From: Sphingomonas oligophenolica
GTDB lineage: Bacteria; Pseudomonadota; Alphaproteobacteria; Sphingomonadales; Sphingomonadaceae
DNA: 64,000 nucleotides
NCBI RefSeq assembly: GCF_006438955.1
Contig: NZ_RCZK01000004.1
Span: 205,526-269,525, forward strand
Direction: 5' to 3'
The stretch's first letter is position 1. Every line of letters begins with the position of its first letter. Under the pieces are notes generated by a model. The model saw only the letters and a list, made by a program, of their open reading frames with translations, did no database searches and had not been told where the DNA came from. Both the position numbers and the translations under genes were made by a program. This document shows, one piece after another, positions 42,870-51,509 of this stretch.

Positions 42870-43307
42870 TCAGGCCTTCGTGGTGGGCTTCTGCCTTGGG
42901 TTGCGACCGAGCCCAATCTTTTTCGCCAAGACGCTGCGCCTCTCGCTGTAGGTCTTCGCCACCATCGGATAGTCGGACTTGAGCCCGAACGTCTCGCGGT
43001 AAGAATCAGGCGTGTAGCCCTGAGTGGAGAGATGGCGGCGCAGCGTCTTGTAAGGCTTACCATCGATCATCGACAGAAGGTGGTCGTCGCTGGCGAGCGA
43101 CTTGCGGACGCCCACCGCGGGCTCGGGTTTGGCGCTGTCAGTTGCACCGGCGGCGGACGTTGTGCCTGTCACCATGTTGTCGAGCGCGGCTTTGGCAGTC
43201 TGCATGAATGTCGGGACATCATCCGCCCCCGTACGCGTGTTGGGGTTCGACAACCACGCCACCGTCAGCGCGGTCGCCAGTTCGGTCGTGCTGATGTCGT
43301 TTTCCAA
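42870..43307 (-). CDS. MucR/Ros-family transcriptional regulator without cysteines
   Basis: 145 residues. The family core is present: YKTLRRHLSTQGYTPDSYRE, TFGLKSDYPMVAKTYSERRS, VLAKKIGLGRNP. MucR proteins control exopolysaccharide, motility and surface functions in alphaproteobacteria and bind AT-rich DNA. The usual C-x2-C zinc ligands are replaced (DDHLLSMIDGKPY) and the protein has no cysteine, as in some rhizobial homologues that fold without structural zinc. The N-terminal helical region (ATALTVAWLSNPN) fits the oligomerisation part. Confidence 0.88.
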   Translation of the reverse strand: MENDISTTELATALTVAWLSNPNTRTGADDVPTFMQTAKAALDNMVTGTTSAAGATDSAKPEPAVGVRKSLASDDHLLSMIDGKPYKTLRRHLSTQGYTPDSYRETFGLKSDYPMVAKTYSERRSVLAKKIGLGRNPRQKPTTKA

Positions 43308-43385
43308 GTCTGCTTCTCCGCGATCCCGTGGTGGGTGGTTATAACCCGGCAGCTTTCTTGTTTCTAGTGTAGCATCAGCCGCGCG

Positions 43386-44024
43386 TCAGTTCAGCCCGCA
43401 GCACTTCTTATACTTTTTGCCCGAGCCGCAGGGGCATGGATCGTTACGACCGATCTTTGCGCTGTTGACGAGACCATCCTGCGCAAGGCGCCAAGCGTGC
43501 AGCACCTGGACCCAGAGAGGGATCAAGCCGGGAGCCTCGCGATCCCAGTGATCTTCCTCCACCTCGTCCAGCTTGATCCGCCCGCTGATCAGCCCAGCCA
43601 GCAGCGTGATTCCCGCGATCGCAGCCTGTGCCGCCTCGTCATCACCTGCCCTGATTCGGTTCCAGCCGCCGGACGCCAGCGTCATCGCCTTTGCGAATCC
43701 TTCAATCCACATCTCCCAGAGCGTCTCGTCGGTGCGCGTGTCGACCTCCAGCACGGGCTCGTACTCGCCTGGGCGATCCAGGTCCGCGATGATCTGGTTG
43801 TGATGCCGCATAAGCAGGTCAAGGAAGGTCTGCAGCGCCGCCTGGTCCTCGAACGCGGTCGGCCCGTCGCCCCACACGAGCTTCAGCCAGCGGGATTGCG
43901 GCACCGGGTCGGGGCTGACGATCAAGCCTGTCAGGAAACCGTCCAGCTCGGACAGCAACATGCCATCTTCGAGTCGATTAAGCAGCAGGGCGTCGAGTTC
44001 ATCCAGGTAGGCTTCGCTGATCAT
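43386..44024 (-). CDS. UPF0149 (YecA-like) protein with SEC-C motif
   Basis: 212 residues. The N-terminal domain has [19 protein letters not shown] and [13 protein letters not shown] typical of UPF0149. The C-terminus carries a zinc-binding SEC-C motif, [20 protein letters not shown], as in SecA and YecA. YecA/AscA-type proteins contact ribosomes or the Sec apparatus. An XRE regulator lies 72 bp upstream on the same strand. Confidence 0.85.
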   Translation of the reverse strand: MISEAYLDELDALLLNRLEDGMLLSELDGFLTGLIVSPDPVPQSRWLKLVWGDGPTAFEDQAALQTFLDLLMRHHNQIIADLDRPGEYEPVLEVDTRTDETLWEMWIEGFAKAMTLASGGWNRIRAGDDEAAQAAIAGITLLAGLISGRIKLDEVEEDHWDREAPGLIPLWVQVLHAWRLAQDGLVNSAKIGRNDPCPCGSGKKYKKCCGLN

Positions 44025-44096
44025 GGGAAGCGCATAGCGCGGAAGGCTCCCGGGGTCAGCGCGGCCGCGGGAAATTGGGCATCTTATATGAATGGC

Positions 44097-44300
44097 TCAA
44101 TCGAGCAGTTCGCCCAGCTGACATTTCAGAGCCGAGCCGATGCGCTCGATGACTGTGATGGTCGGATTGCGCACTATTCGCTCAATGCCACTAACGTAGG
44201 TTCGATCCAGCCCCGCCTCGTCGGCGAGAGCTTCCTGCGACCAGCCCCGCGCCTTGCGCAGCCGCTTCATATTCACAGCCAGTCGTTGCCGGACGTCCAT
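44097..44300 (-). CDS. XRE-family HTH regulator
   Basis: 67 residues: MDVRQRLAVNMKRLRKARGW, SQEALADEAGLDRTYVSGIE and RIVRNPTITVIERIGSALKC. A complete lambda-repressor-like five-helix domain with nothing else. It likely regulates itself or neighbouring genes; the 145 bp upstream separates it from the divergent DUF805 gene. Confidence 0.85.
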   Translation of the reverse strand: MDVRQRLAVNMKRLRKARGWSQEALADEAGLDRTYVSGIERIVRNPTITVIERIGSALKCQLGELLD

Positions 44301-44445
44301 CCGACAGCTTGAGCCAAAGTGTGGCCGATCGGACCACGGACTATGAATCCCATTTTATCTGGCATTGGCCCTTGACGTCGGTAACTTGAACCGTCGGCGA
44401 TGGCCTCAACGCGCCCACGTTCGGGCATCACCACGGGAGAAGAAC

Positions 44446-44988
44446 ATGATCGACCAAGCTACACTGAAGAGCATCGAGGATCTGCACCGCCTCAAAACCG
44501 ATGGTATAATCAGCGAGGATGAGTTCGAGCGCTCGAAGGAAAAGCTCTTGTTCGGTGGACGACAGTCAACCCCGACCGCCAGCCCCGGTGCCGCTATCGC
44601 ATCAATGTTCGGCGCGCCGCCGGAACACCTTCCTGCAATGGATGACTATCTCGGCTGGCTTACGCTTCCGCTCAAGCGATATGCGGATTTTCAAGGCCGT
44701 TCGACAAGAAGGGAGTTTTGGATGTTTCATCTGCTCCCCGTCGCAATCGTGATCTTGGCGATCATGCTGCAGGGGGCTTCTATGGTCCTGGCCGCAATCG
44801 CCCTGTTAGCGATGGCGGTGCCGCTGTTGGCAGTGCAAATCCGTCGATTTCACGATCAGGATCGATCGGGTTGGTTCGTCGCCATCAATCTTATCCCTTA
44901 CCTTGGAAGCCTCATCGTCCTCGTCATGCTGGCATTGCCGGGCACAGCAGGCGAAAACCGGTTCGGACCCGATCCCAAGGCAGGCTGA
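44446..44988 (+). CDS. DUF805 membrane protein with N-terminal SHOCT motif
   Basis: 180 residues from the ATG at 44446 (GGGAGAAG upstream). Residues of about 10-40 carry a SHOCT-like helix pair (LHRLKTDGIISEDEFERSKE), followed by the DUF805 core: RYADFQGRSTRREFWMFHLL, two or three helices, RRFHDQDRSGWFVAINLIPY and NRFGPDPKA. SHOCT is usually C-terminal, so an N-terminal copy is less common. Function of DUF805 is unknown. It is followed after 2 bp by a small membrane protein gene. Confidence 0.85.
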   Translation: MIDQATLKSIEDLHRLKTDGIISEDEFERSKEKLLFGGRQSTPTASPGAAIASMFGAPPEHLPAMDDYLGWLTLPLKRYADFQGRSTRREFWMFHLLPVAIVILAIMLQGASMVLAAIALLAMAVPLLAVQIRRFHDQDRSGWFVAINLIPYLGSLIVLVMLALPGTAGENRFGPDPKAG

Positions 44989-44990
44989 CC

Positions 44991-45251
44991 GTGGCACAGA
45001 TCATCGGCATCCTGTTGATGGCAGCGCTGGCCGTCTTCGCGCTGAAACTGGCGTTCATCTTCGTGCTCATCGTCGGGGTCATCTTCCGCACGAAGGAGAC
45101 GCTCTGGCTAATCGCCGTCCTCGGCATGCTGGCGCTTCTGCGTAACTACCCCGCCATCAGCTACACGGTGATTGCGATCATCGTCATCGTCGCAATCGCC
45201 CAAGCGGGCAAGGACGACACCAAGCTGCTGACCGACGACACCGAAACCTAA
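44991..45251 (+). CDS. Small membrane protein paired with the DUF805 gene
   Basis: 86 residues from a GTG start, almost entirely hydrophobic: GILLMAALAVFALKLAFIFV, TLWLIAVLGMLALLRNYPAI, YTVIAIIVIVAIAQAG, then an acidic tail. Three membrane segments are likely. It lies 2 bp after the DUF805 gene and is followed by a strong hairpin, so the two form a short operon. Confidence 0.65.
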   Translation: MAQIIGILLMAALAVFALKLAFIFVLIVGVIFRTKETLWLIAVLGMLALLRNYPAISYTVIAIIVIVAIAQAGKDDTKLLTDDTET

Positions 45252-45272
45252 AACTCTCATCCTTACCACCCC

Positions 45273-45318
45273 GACAAAGGGCGCTCACGGTTCATTCCGC
45301 GGGCGCCCTTTGTCGTTT
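45273..45318 (+). terminator. Strong hairpin before paralogue 1
   Basis: GACAAAGGGCGC (45273-45284) pairs perfectly over 12 bp with GCGCCCTTTGTC (45303-45314) and is followed by GTTT. It ends 13 bp before the start codon at 45332, so it may act as a terminator for the upstream operon and as leader structure of the next gene. Confidence 0.75.
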
Positions 45319-45331
45319 CTGGAGAAGTACA

Positions 45332-45703
45332 ATGCTCGTTATTGACAGCACGATCGCCATGGCACGCGCCATGGAACGACCGATCGACGACGACCTCAAA
45401 CGGCTGCTGACGCTTCGACGTGATCAACTGACGCACAATACCGACGACGATCTCGGCACGCTGGCGTTGTTCATCGTCGTTGCGCCGGGTGATAGCCTAT
45501 CCACGATTGAAGCAAGGGCAGGCTACCCCGTGATCACCACCGGGGCAGTCGAGTGGGTCCAGCAGCACGGGCACTGGTTCGAGGCAGTCGCGATCCTGAG
45601 CGATGACGGCTTCGCAACGGTGCTCCTCGTGCAGGACGAATACGGGATCGATCCTCAGCTGCTGGCCTGCCTGCGAGCTGAAGTGGCCTACTCAAAGAGG
45701 TGA
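45332..45703 (+). CDS. Hypothetical protein, paralogue 1
   Basis: 123 residues. GGAGAA lies about 8 nt before the ATG. Its pattern FIVVAPGDSLSTIEARAGYP then GHWFEAVAILSDDGFATVLL and VQDEYGIDPQLLACLRAEV aligns with the protein encoded at 45865-46248. Alpha/beta composition, soluble, no known family. Both paralogues follow directly after a terminator-like hairpin. Confidence 0.65.
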   Translation: MLVIDSTIAMARAMERPIDDDLKRLLTLRRDQLTHNTDDDLGTLALFIVVAPGDSLSTIEARAGYPVITTGAVEWVQQHGHWFEAVAILSDDGFATVLLVQDEYGIDPQLLACLRAEVAYSKR

Positions 45704-45807
45704 ACGGGGGGCGGCAACGATCCGCAGGGCGGGTCAGCTGCACGATTACGGCAATCCCGACGACCTCCCGTCACCACGTTTCTCGAAGACCCTCATCACC
45801 GACACCC

Positions 45808-45837
45808 GCGTCCAGGCATCCCGCCTCGGACGCTTTT
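45808..45837 (+). terminator. Hairpin with T-run before paralogue 2
   Basis: GCGTCC (45808-45813) pairs with GGACGC (45828-45833), followed by TTTT. It ends 27 bp before the ATG at 45865, mirroring the arrangement before paralogue 1. Confidence 0.55.
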
Positions 45838-45864
45838 CTCGTGCTTGTAAAAAAGGAACAAACC

Positions 45865-46248
45865 ATGAACTACATATTTGACCTCGCTAGTCTGCAACGT
45901 TTGATCGCGCTCGACATCGACCCGAGGCTGAGCTTGCTCCTCGCCGCCCGCCGCGAGATCGTCGCTGCCGGTCATACCGAGTACCTGATCATCCAACCCG
46001 GAGACATGGAAGCAGACGTCGTCCGGCACGTCGGCTTCTCTCCCTTGGTCAACCCGCTGGACGGGGCCCGCTATCCGGACGCCGCATTCCACCCGCACTG
46101 GGACTGGCTCGCTGACCTCGGTGGCTGGTTTGAGTTGATCCAGACATTTGGCAGCAGCTTTGCCTACGTGTTGCTCATCCAAAACGCGCATGGGACGGAG
46201 CCAGAATTCCTAAACATGTGCAGACAACACGCAACAAACTACCCGTAA
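45865..46248 (+). CDS. Hypothetical protein, paralogue 2
   Basis: 127 residues from the ATG at 45865 with AAGGAAC upstream. YLIIQPGDMEADVVRHVGFS, GGWFELIQTFGSSFAYVLLI and QNAHGTEPEFLNMCRQ align with paralogue 1. Function unknown. The duplication plus the conserved hairpin leader suggests coordinated or attenuated expression. Confidence 0.65.
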   Translation: MNYIFDLASLQRLIALDIDPRLSLLLAARREIVAAGHTEYLIIQPGDMEADVVRHVGFSPLVNPLDGARYPDAAFHPHWDWLADLGGWFELIQTFGSSFAYVLLIQNAHGTEPEFLNMCRQHATNYP

Positions 46249-46273
46249 GCGAAAGATTGTGACAATTCACCTG

Positions 46274-46942
46274 TCATTTTTTCTTGGACTCGGATTCATT
46301 CGCATCCCACCAACTCATATCTATATCAGAACCCGAGATCCTTTTGAACGGTCCAAATTCCTCATCCAAAAAAGCTATTTCTTTTTCAACTTTTGCGACC
46401 TGTTGCTTAGCTTTTATCAAACTTTCATGGTCGTTCGGACTGAGATCCTGAAATCTATATAATCGAATATTAGAGTTCAGTCTAAATAACTGGTTTGATA
46501 GGCTTTTGTGAGTCCTGTCTGCCTTTCTCTTAAGTCTATCAGTTTCGCTTTCCAATGGAACAACTGCACGACAGTCTATGAGTAGTTTGCAGATCCTTTG
46601 GGCATCGTCCGATCGGTAAAGTGAGCCGTCGATAGTAAAATCTCCATCCTTCGATATACGTGACTTGCTCATATTGTTACTCAATCCATCCTGATCAACC
46701 AGACGAGATATCTCAAGAGCTACATCCAAAAAATCGTAGGCATAGTCAGAGAGTTGAGCGGGGTTTTCGTCTGTAATTAGCATTCTGTGTAGCCACGCCT
46801 CTAGCTTAAATATGCGACGTTGGATGGTTGTTGGCGGCAAGCCAGATTCTGCACCGGCACGCTCAGCATTCTCGAATGCGGCGAAAGTGATAAACGCGTC
46901 CACCCAGATGAGGCGGGCGCTGTCAGGGAATCGCTTCGTCAT
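46274..46942 (-). CDS. LysR-like HTH protein with unusual C-terminal half
   Basis: 222 residues. The N-terminus resembles a LysR-type winged helix: DAFITFAAFENAERAGAESG then LPPTTIQRRIFKLEAWLHRM. Instead of the usual substrate-binding domain there is a charged helical region (SETDRLKRKADRTHKSLSNQ, KAKQQVAKVEKEIAFLDEEF). GC is lower than in the backbone, which points to acquisition from outside. It probably binds DNA; the target is unknown. Confidence 0.6.
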   Translation of the reverse strand: MTKRFPDSARLIWVDAFITFAAFENAERAGAESGLPPTTIQRRIFKLEAWLHRMLITDENPAQLSDYAYDFLDVALEISRLVDQDGLSNNMSKSRISKDGDFTIDGSLYRSDDAQRICKLLIDCRAVVPLESETDRLKRKADRTHKSLSNQLFRLNSNIRLYRFQDLSPNDHESLIKAKQQVAKVEKEIAFLDEEFGPFKRISGSDIDMSWWDANESESKKK

Positions 46943-47247
46943 AACATTCCTTCAACTGGCGAACACCGCTTGGCGTCGGATAGGCAGGCGGTCGGTGTCT
47001 GGGCGGTGTTGAATATCATGGAGGTGGCCTCGCCGCGTTTGGGTCACATCATGTCAGGGCTTCTCCCCGTCCGACCGTCGCCCTGCAAATTTCTGCTTTT
47101 GGCGTGACAGGCCGAGTGACCTCGGTTTAGCTGTTTAACACCAGCAGACGCGCTGGCACGTAGAACAGCAAGGCCGTTCATTCGGAGCGGCGGTCGTTTC
47201 GATGTGATCGACTAAATAAAACTCTCAAAAAAACAAAGGTAAACGAC
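46943..47247. other. Intergenic region
   Basis: No gene is supported. The last 30 bp before the start at 47248 are A-rich (AAACTCTCAAAAAAACAAAGG) and contain a weak ribosome-binding site. Confidence 0.4.
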
Positions 47248-47631
47248 ATGAAATTTGTTAGCGTTCCAGCACTTCAAAAAGGAGCGACAATCGTAGAATT
47301 TGCGTTCTCAAAAAAGCAGAATACGACAAGTCTCGAAACGGCGGAGCTAATTGGCATTGTTGCGGCATATATCAGTAGAGGATATTACACCGCTGAAATC
47401 GAAGAGCGTCTCGGCGATGTACTCGGTCCAGAAATAGCATCGAATGCGAAAGAAATATTTCAAATGTTCGAGGACTGGAACGGGCGTGGCCTTTGGACGC
47501 AAGGGGCAGCGCTTGAGGACATAGCATTTACTGATGACAAGCTCAAAAAAATGTATCCCCATGTGTGCATGGATATGCGCCGACCGGCGGACGTAGACGA
47601 CATTCACGAACGTCAGTTCGTCCCCCTCTGA
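47248..47631 (+). CDS. Hypothetical protein
   Basis: 127 residues (MKFVSVPALQKGATIVEFAF...). The middle is helical (LETAELIGIVAAYISRGYYT, AEIEERLGDVLGPEIASNAK). Lower GC than neighbours. No family recognised and no obvious operon partner. Confidence 0.55.
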   Translation: MKFVSVPALQKGATIVEFAFSKKQNTTSLETAELIGIVAAYISRGYYTAEIEERLGDVLGPEIASNAKEIFQMFEDWNGRGLWTQGAALEDIAFTDDKLKKMYPHVCMDMRRPADVDDIHERQFVPL

Positions 47632-47927
47632 TCCGCTATAAACCAAAAGAGGATGCGACTTAAAGAGTTGCATCGAAACACCGTTCAGGATCAGCTCGTG
47701 CATCGTTGGCCTCTGCAGGCCACGAAGGCTCCTAGCAAGAACAGGCAGCACGAGAAGCTCAAGACCGAAAAAGCCAACTGTACCGCCGCCGTTGCTCGAC
47801 CACGGGCGACGGTGGCGGATCACCCGTGGGCGCAGACAATCTGGCGGCAAAAGCGGCGGGTCGCGTCCATCTCGATCGAATGCGTGCCGATGCCCGCGAC
47901 GCCGGTCGGCAATTTAGGAGGAACACT
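47632..47927. other. Short-frame region before the replication-like genes
   Basis: Overlapping short frames occur, but none shows a clear start or protein-like conservation. A TAGGAGGA ribosome-binding site at its end (47915-47922) serves the 36-residue gene that follows. Confidence 0.4.
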
Positions 47928-48038
47928 ATGACACCACGTAATATCGAAGATTTGTATCGAAAGGTGGGCGCTATTCTTGTCCGAGACACCATGCCCAACA
48001 GCCGCTTCAATAATCCCTTCAGAGAGGCAATCTCATGA
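47928..48038 (+). CDS. Very small protein coupled to the RepA-like ATPase
   Basis: 36 residues: MTPRNIEDLYRKVGAILVRD TMPNSRFNNP-type sequence ending in FREAIS. It has a near-perfect ribosome-binding site (AGGAGGA, 5-6 nt) and overlaps the ATPase start by 4 bp. It may be a real small protein or a leader peptide that couples translation of the ATPase. Confidence 0.5.
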   Translation: MTPRNIEDLYRKVGAILVRDTMPNSRFNNPFREAIS

Positions 48039-49672
48039 CGCTTCACTCAGTCGTCGAACCCCGGAAGTTCGCCGGTCCGATTGTTTCAGGCACCATTTCC
48101 GAACCCATTTTGCGGGCGGATATTGTTACACCCGAACCCACTGAAATCGTGGCATCCGGTCATGCGAACGGTGTCATCAACGCTGCGTCCGACCCGACTG
48201 TGCCGAGCGACGCGGATATCGCAGGACCAAATCCCGCCGCCGACGCTGCGCCGCTTGCCTCCGATCGATGGGATGAGTTCGGTTTCGCTTCCTCTGCCCA
48301 TCTGGGCACATACCGGGTGCCCGCTGCCGTCGTAGTTTTCGAAACGCACGATCAAGCCGGGCGGTCCCAACTCAGCCGTTTTCTGGCGGATATGGAGATG
48401 CCGCCGCGTCTGATCGTTAAGCTCGGCGAGCTGGAACAGCTGTTTTACCGTCTCAGCGACCCCGCTCTGGCCACAACGTTGGCGCGCAGCGTTCCTGAGC
48501 ATGTTCGCTTCGTCGGACCGACTGACCAAGTAGAATTGCCCAGCGAAGCCGATTGGCAGCTCCCGGAGCAATGCGCGCAGTCGATCGACGATCTCTCCAG
48601 GCTGACAGCGGTCGAGGTTAGTCGTGTGGCCAAGGCGGAAACGGTCGCAATTGACGTTGCCATGACCACCAATCCGCTCACCTGTTACAGCTTGCGTGGC
48701 GAGTCCCAGGCGTTCCGCGAACAGGCGATTGAGGCGACGCCGCTGCTGGGTGACCTTTGCCTCAACGGGCAGGTGACAGTTTGGTTCGCCGCGCCGAACG
48801 CCGGAAAAACCTTGATCGCACTCAACCTGCTCATTGAAGCGGTGAGGGCTGGCCGAATTGCAGGGCACAACGCCTACTATGTCAACGCCGATGACGGCAG
48901 CGAGGGCATGGCGACCAAGATGGAGTTGATGGATGATCTGGGCGTCCACACCCTCTCGCCCGGCTTCCGCGAATTCAAGGCCAATCTGCTCGTCCCCAAG
49001 CTAATCCAGATGGCGGAACGGGACGAGGCGCGAGGCGTGTTCGTGCTGGTTGATACCGCCAAGAAGTTCACGTCCCTTATGGATAAGAAGTTGGCGTCTG
49101 CCTATGGCGACGCGTGTCGGCAGGTAGCTATGCGCGGTGGCGCGGTGCTGAACCTCGCTCACGTCAACAAGGCTCCCAAGCCTGACGGGACACCGCAGTT
49201 CGCAGGCACCACCGATCTGGTCGACGACGCCGACGCGGCTTACATGCTGTCGCCCGTGGAAGAGGCAGGCAAGCCCGGCGAGAAGATCGTCGAGTTTCGC
49301 AATTTCAAACGACGCGGCGATAATGCGCAGTCCGCTGCGTTCGGCTACGCCGCAGAGGACGGGGTCGGTTACGTCGAACGACTGTCATCGGTTCGCCCGA
49401 TCGATCTCGACACCCTTGATAATTTCAAGCGGGTCGAGATCCAACGAGTCGATGAGGACGTCGTCGCGATCATCGCCGCCTGCATCGCCGACGGGCACAA
49501 CACCAAGATGGTTCTCGGGAAGGAGGCCGCCGATCGTGGCGGAATAACCGGACGGGAAGCGTATCGCATCATCGAGCGCTACACAGGCGACGATCCCCTC
49601 CAACACCGCTGGCAGTTCACGACAAAAGCGCGGGGAGCCAAGGTTTTCGCGCTGCTACCGCCGCCGGGCTGA
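48035..49672 (+). CDS. RepA-like RecA-fold ATPase (AAA_25)
   Basis: 545 residues. The first 215 are not recognised. A RecA-fold ATPase follows: Walker A FAAPNAGKT near residues 251-259, Walker B GVFVLVDTAKKF, then LNLAHVNKAPKPDGTPQFAG and TTDLVDDADAAYMLSPVEEA. A C-terminal winged-helix-like part ends in ITGREAYRIIERYTGDD. The layout resembles helicases of plasmids and integrative elements. It lies between the small coupled gene and the integrase, suggesting a mobility module of element 2. Confidence 0.75.
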   Translation: MTLHSVVEPRKFAGPIVSGTISEPILRADIVTPEPTEIVASGHANGVINAASDPTVPSDADIAGPNPAADAAPLASDRWDEFGFASSAHLGTYRVPAAVVVFETHDQAGRSQLSRFLADMEMPPRLIVKLGELEQLFYRLSDPALATTLARSVPEHVRFVGPTDQVELPSEADWQLPEQCAQSIDDLSRLTAVEVSRVAKAETVAIDVAMTTNPLTCYSLRGESQAFREQAIEATPLLGDLCLNGQVTVWFAAPNAGKTLIALNLLIEAVRAGRIAGHNAYYVNADDGSEGMATKMELMDDLGVHTLSPGFREFKANLLVPKLIQMAERDEARGVFVLVDTAKKFTSLMDKKLASAYGDACRQVAMRGGAVLNLAHVNKAPKPDGTPQFAGTTDLVDDADAAYMLSPVEEAGKPGEKIVEFRNFKRRGDNAQSAAFGYAAEDGVGYVERLSSVRPIDLDTLDNFKRVEIQRVDEDVVAIIAACIADGHNTKMVLGKEAADRGGITGREAYRIIERYTGDDPLQHRWQFTTKARGAKVFALLPPPG

Positions 49673-49683
49673 TCACCGAAAGC

Positions 49684-49715
49684 CAGCTTTTCAGGATTTC
49701 AGCTTTTCAGGATTT
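49684..49715 (+). repeat. Tandem 16-bp direct repeat before the integrase
   Basis: CAGCTTTTCAGGATTT occurs twice, back to back and identical (49684-49699, 49700-49715). The core TTTTCAGG also occurs inverted as CCTGAAAA about 40 bp further on. Possible integrase arm sites, iterons or operator sites. Confidence 0.6.
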
Positions 49716-49944
49716 CGGTCTCGACGTGCGTGGTGCAGTGACTGCAGAACTGCGAACCTGAAAACCTGCGAGCCTGCTCCAGCAACGGTGCGGTGAGCAG
49801 CCGGACCCCGGCTTAAACTGTCCCTCTCCGGCCCGCTGGGGCCTCACCCGACGCCAACCCGACCCGTTCCCTGTCACCACCCTCGGTGTCGGCGCGCCTC
49901 GTCGTGCGCCTCCAGTCCATCCAACATAAATCAAGGAAATCATC

Positions 49945-51099
49945 ATGCCCAAGCTCAAGCTCGATAACAGCAATGCACTCCTCGCTCAGTGCGACGAGGG
50001 CAAACGCAAAACCGATTACTGGGACACCCACATTCGCGGTCTCGTCCTCGAAGCCCGTTCAACCGGCGGCAAGACCTTCTACCTGCGTTATCAGGACAAG
50101 GGCGATCGGCAGCGTCAGCACAAAATCTGCGCCTATGGCGATCTATCGGTCGCAGAGGTCCGTAAGGAAGCACAGCGGCTGCGATCCGAGATCGTGCTGG
50201 GTGGCGATCCCGCCGTCGAGAAGGCCGATGTTAAGGCGGTGCCCACGTACGGCGAGTTTGCTGTTCGGCATCTCGCTCACGCCAAGACGTACCAGCGCAG
50301 CTACGACACGACCGAAATGTACATGCGGCGTCACATCCTGCCGCGCTGGGGCAAGCAGCGGGTGACCGCGATCACGAAAGCCGAGGTCGCCCAGTGGCTC
50401 GCCGAGAAGACCGGGGAGGGGTTGGCGCTGGCGACGGTCGAGAAAATCCGCGTCATCTTCGGGCGCTCGTTCTCGCTGGCGATCGAGTGGGAGGTGCCCG
50501 GCGTCACCCGCGACCCCACGGTCGGGATCAAGCGCCCTCCGATCAACAATGCGCGTAATCGCTATCTCAACCCGGCGGAGGCGAAGCGCTTGCGGGAGGC
50601 GGTGGCGCGATCCCGGAACACGCAACTGAAGTATATCGTCGGACTGCTGCTCCTGACGGGCGCGCGAGTGTCGGAGCTGCTGAATGCCGAGTGGAGACAT
50701 ATCGACCTGGAAGGACAGGCATGGCTGATCCCCACATCGAAGACGGGAAAGCCGCGGCACGTGCCACTGTCCGGGGCAGCGATTGACCTGCTGGGTCAGG
50801 TGCCGCGGTTTGGGAGCTGTCCATATCTCCTGCCCAATCCCGCGACGTTGAAGCCGTTCACCGAGATCAAGCACGCATGGCAGGCGGCACGGGACCGGGC
50901 GGTGTTGCCAGGTCTTCGCATTCACGACCTGCGGCACTCTGCGGCGTCGTTCATGATCAACGCCGGGGTCGACCTGTTCGCGGTCGGCAGAGTGCTTGGG
51001 CACGCCGATCACAAGAGCACCATGCGGTACAGTCATCTCGCCAACGACACGCTGCTCGCTGCCGTCGAGGCCGGGGCTGCCAAGCAAGTATCGGTTTAA
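49945..51099 (+). CDS. Tyrosine integrase of element 2
   Basis: 384 residues with the DUF4102-like N-terminal DNA-binding domain (RGLVLEARSTGGKTFYLRYQ then ICAYGDLSVAEVRKEAQRLR) typical of P4-type island integrases. Catalytic residues are R241 (LTGARVSEL), K266, H327 and R330 (HDLRHSAAS), H353 (LGHADHKST) and Y362 (RYSHL). A GGAAA ribosome-binding site precedes the ATG. It lies 12-13 kb from both flanking attachment copies, unlike a normal end-located integrase. Confidence 0.92.
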   Translation: MPKLKLDNSNALLAQCDEGKRKTDYWDTHIRGLVLEARSTGGKTFYLRYQDKGDRQRQHKICAYGDLSVAEVRKEAQRLRSEIVLGGDPAVEKADVKAVPTYGEFAVRHLAHAKTYQRSYDTTEMYMRRHILPRWGKQRVTAITKAEVAQWLAEKTGEGLALATVEKIRVIFGRSFSLAIEWEVPGVTRDPTVGIKRPPINNARNRYLNPAEAKRLREAVARSRNTQLKYIVGLLLLTGARVSELLNAEWRHIDLEGQAWLIPTSKTGKPRHVPLSGAAIDLLGQVPRFGSCPYLLPNPATLKPFTEIKHAWQAARDRAVLPGLRIHDLRHSAASFMINAGVDLFAVGRVLGHADHKSTMRYSHLANDTLLAAVEAGAAKQVSV

Positions 51100-51179
51100 C
51101 TCACACCCCGCTCCGCGCGCTGGCTTCGGCTGGTTCGCGGGCGGGGCAATTTCCACCATTTTTTTCGAAGGAACGCCAA

Positions 51180-51509
51180 ATGATTTCCGCCAAAGACATC
51201 GTTGTCGATGTAACCCCGCTGCCCGCAACCGCCATGCTCGCCACCGATGCGCCGCGGCACGATGTGGACGCAAAATTTCAACGGTTACGTCAGCTAAAAG
51301 AAGGTTTTCCGACCGAGATCAACAAACATGATCGTGTCCTGATTCTAATATCAGCCTGCGTTGATGAGGGCTTCGTGACCGGTCCGCGAATTACCGGCGC
51401 GATTGCACAACTTGGGTTCAATCGCCAACATGCCGGTATCATGCTGCAGGAAGGATGTGGACAGCGATGGATCAAAGATGAAAAGGGAAATTTCCTAAAC
51501 CTGCTCTGA
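51180..51509 (+). CDS. Hypothetical protein after the integrase
   Basis: 109 residues from the ATG at 51180 (GAAGGAAC 5 nt upstream). The C-terminal half VLILISACVDEGFVTGPRIT then GAIAQLGFNRQHAGIMLQEG looks like a small winged-helix or HTH-type fold. It is co-directional with the integrase, 80 bp downstream. No family recognised. Confidence 0.55.
   Translation: MISAKDIVVDVTPLPATAMLATDAPRHDVDAKFQRLRQLKEGFPTEINKHDRVLILISACVDEGFVTGPRITGAIAQLGFNRQHAGIMLQEGCGQRWIKDEKGNFLNLL

Noticed and set aside
47653..47931. 92-codon frame before the RepA-like module
   Set aside because: Basic, no conserved pattern and no ribosome-binding site; it overlaps other equally weak frames.
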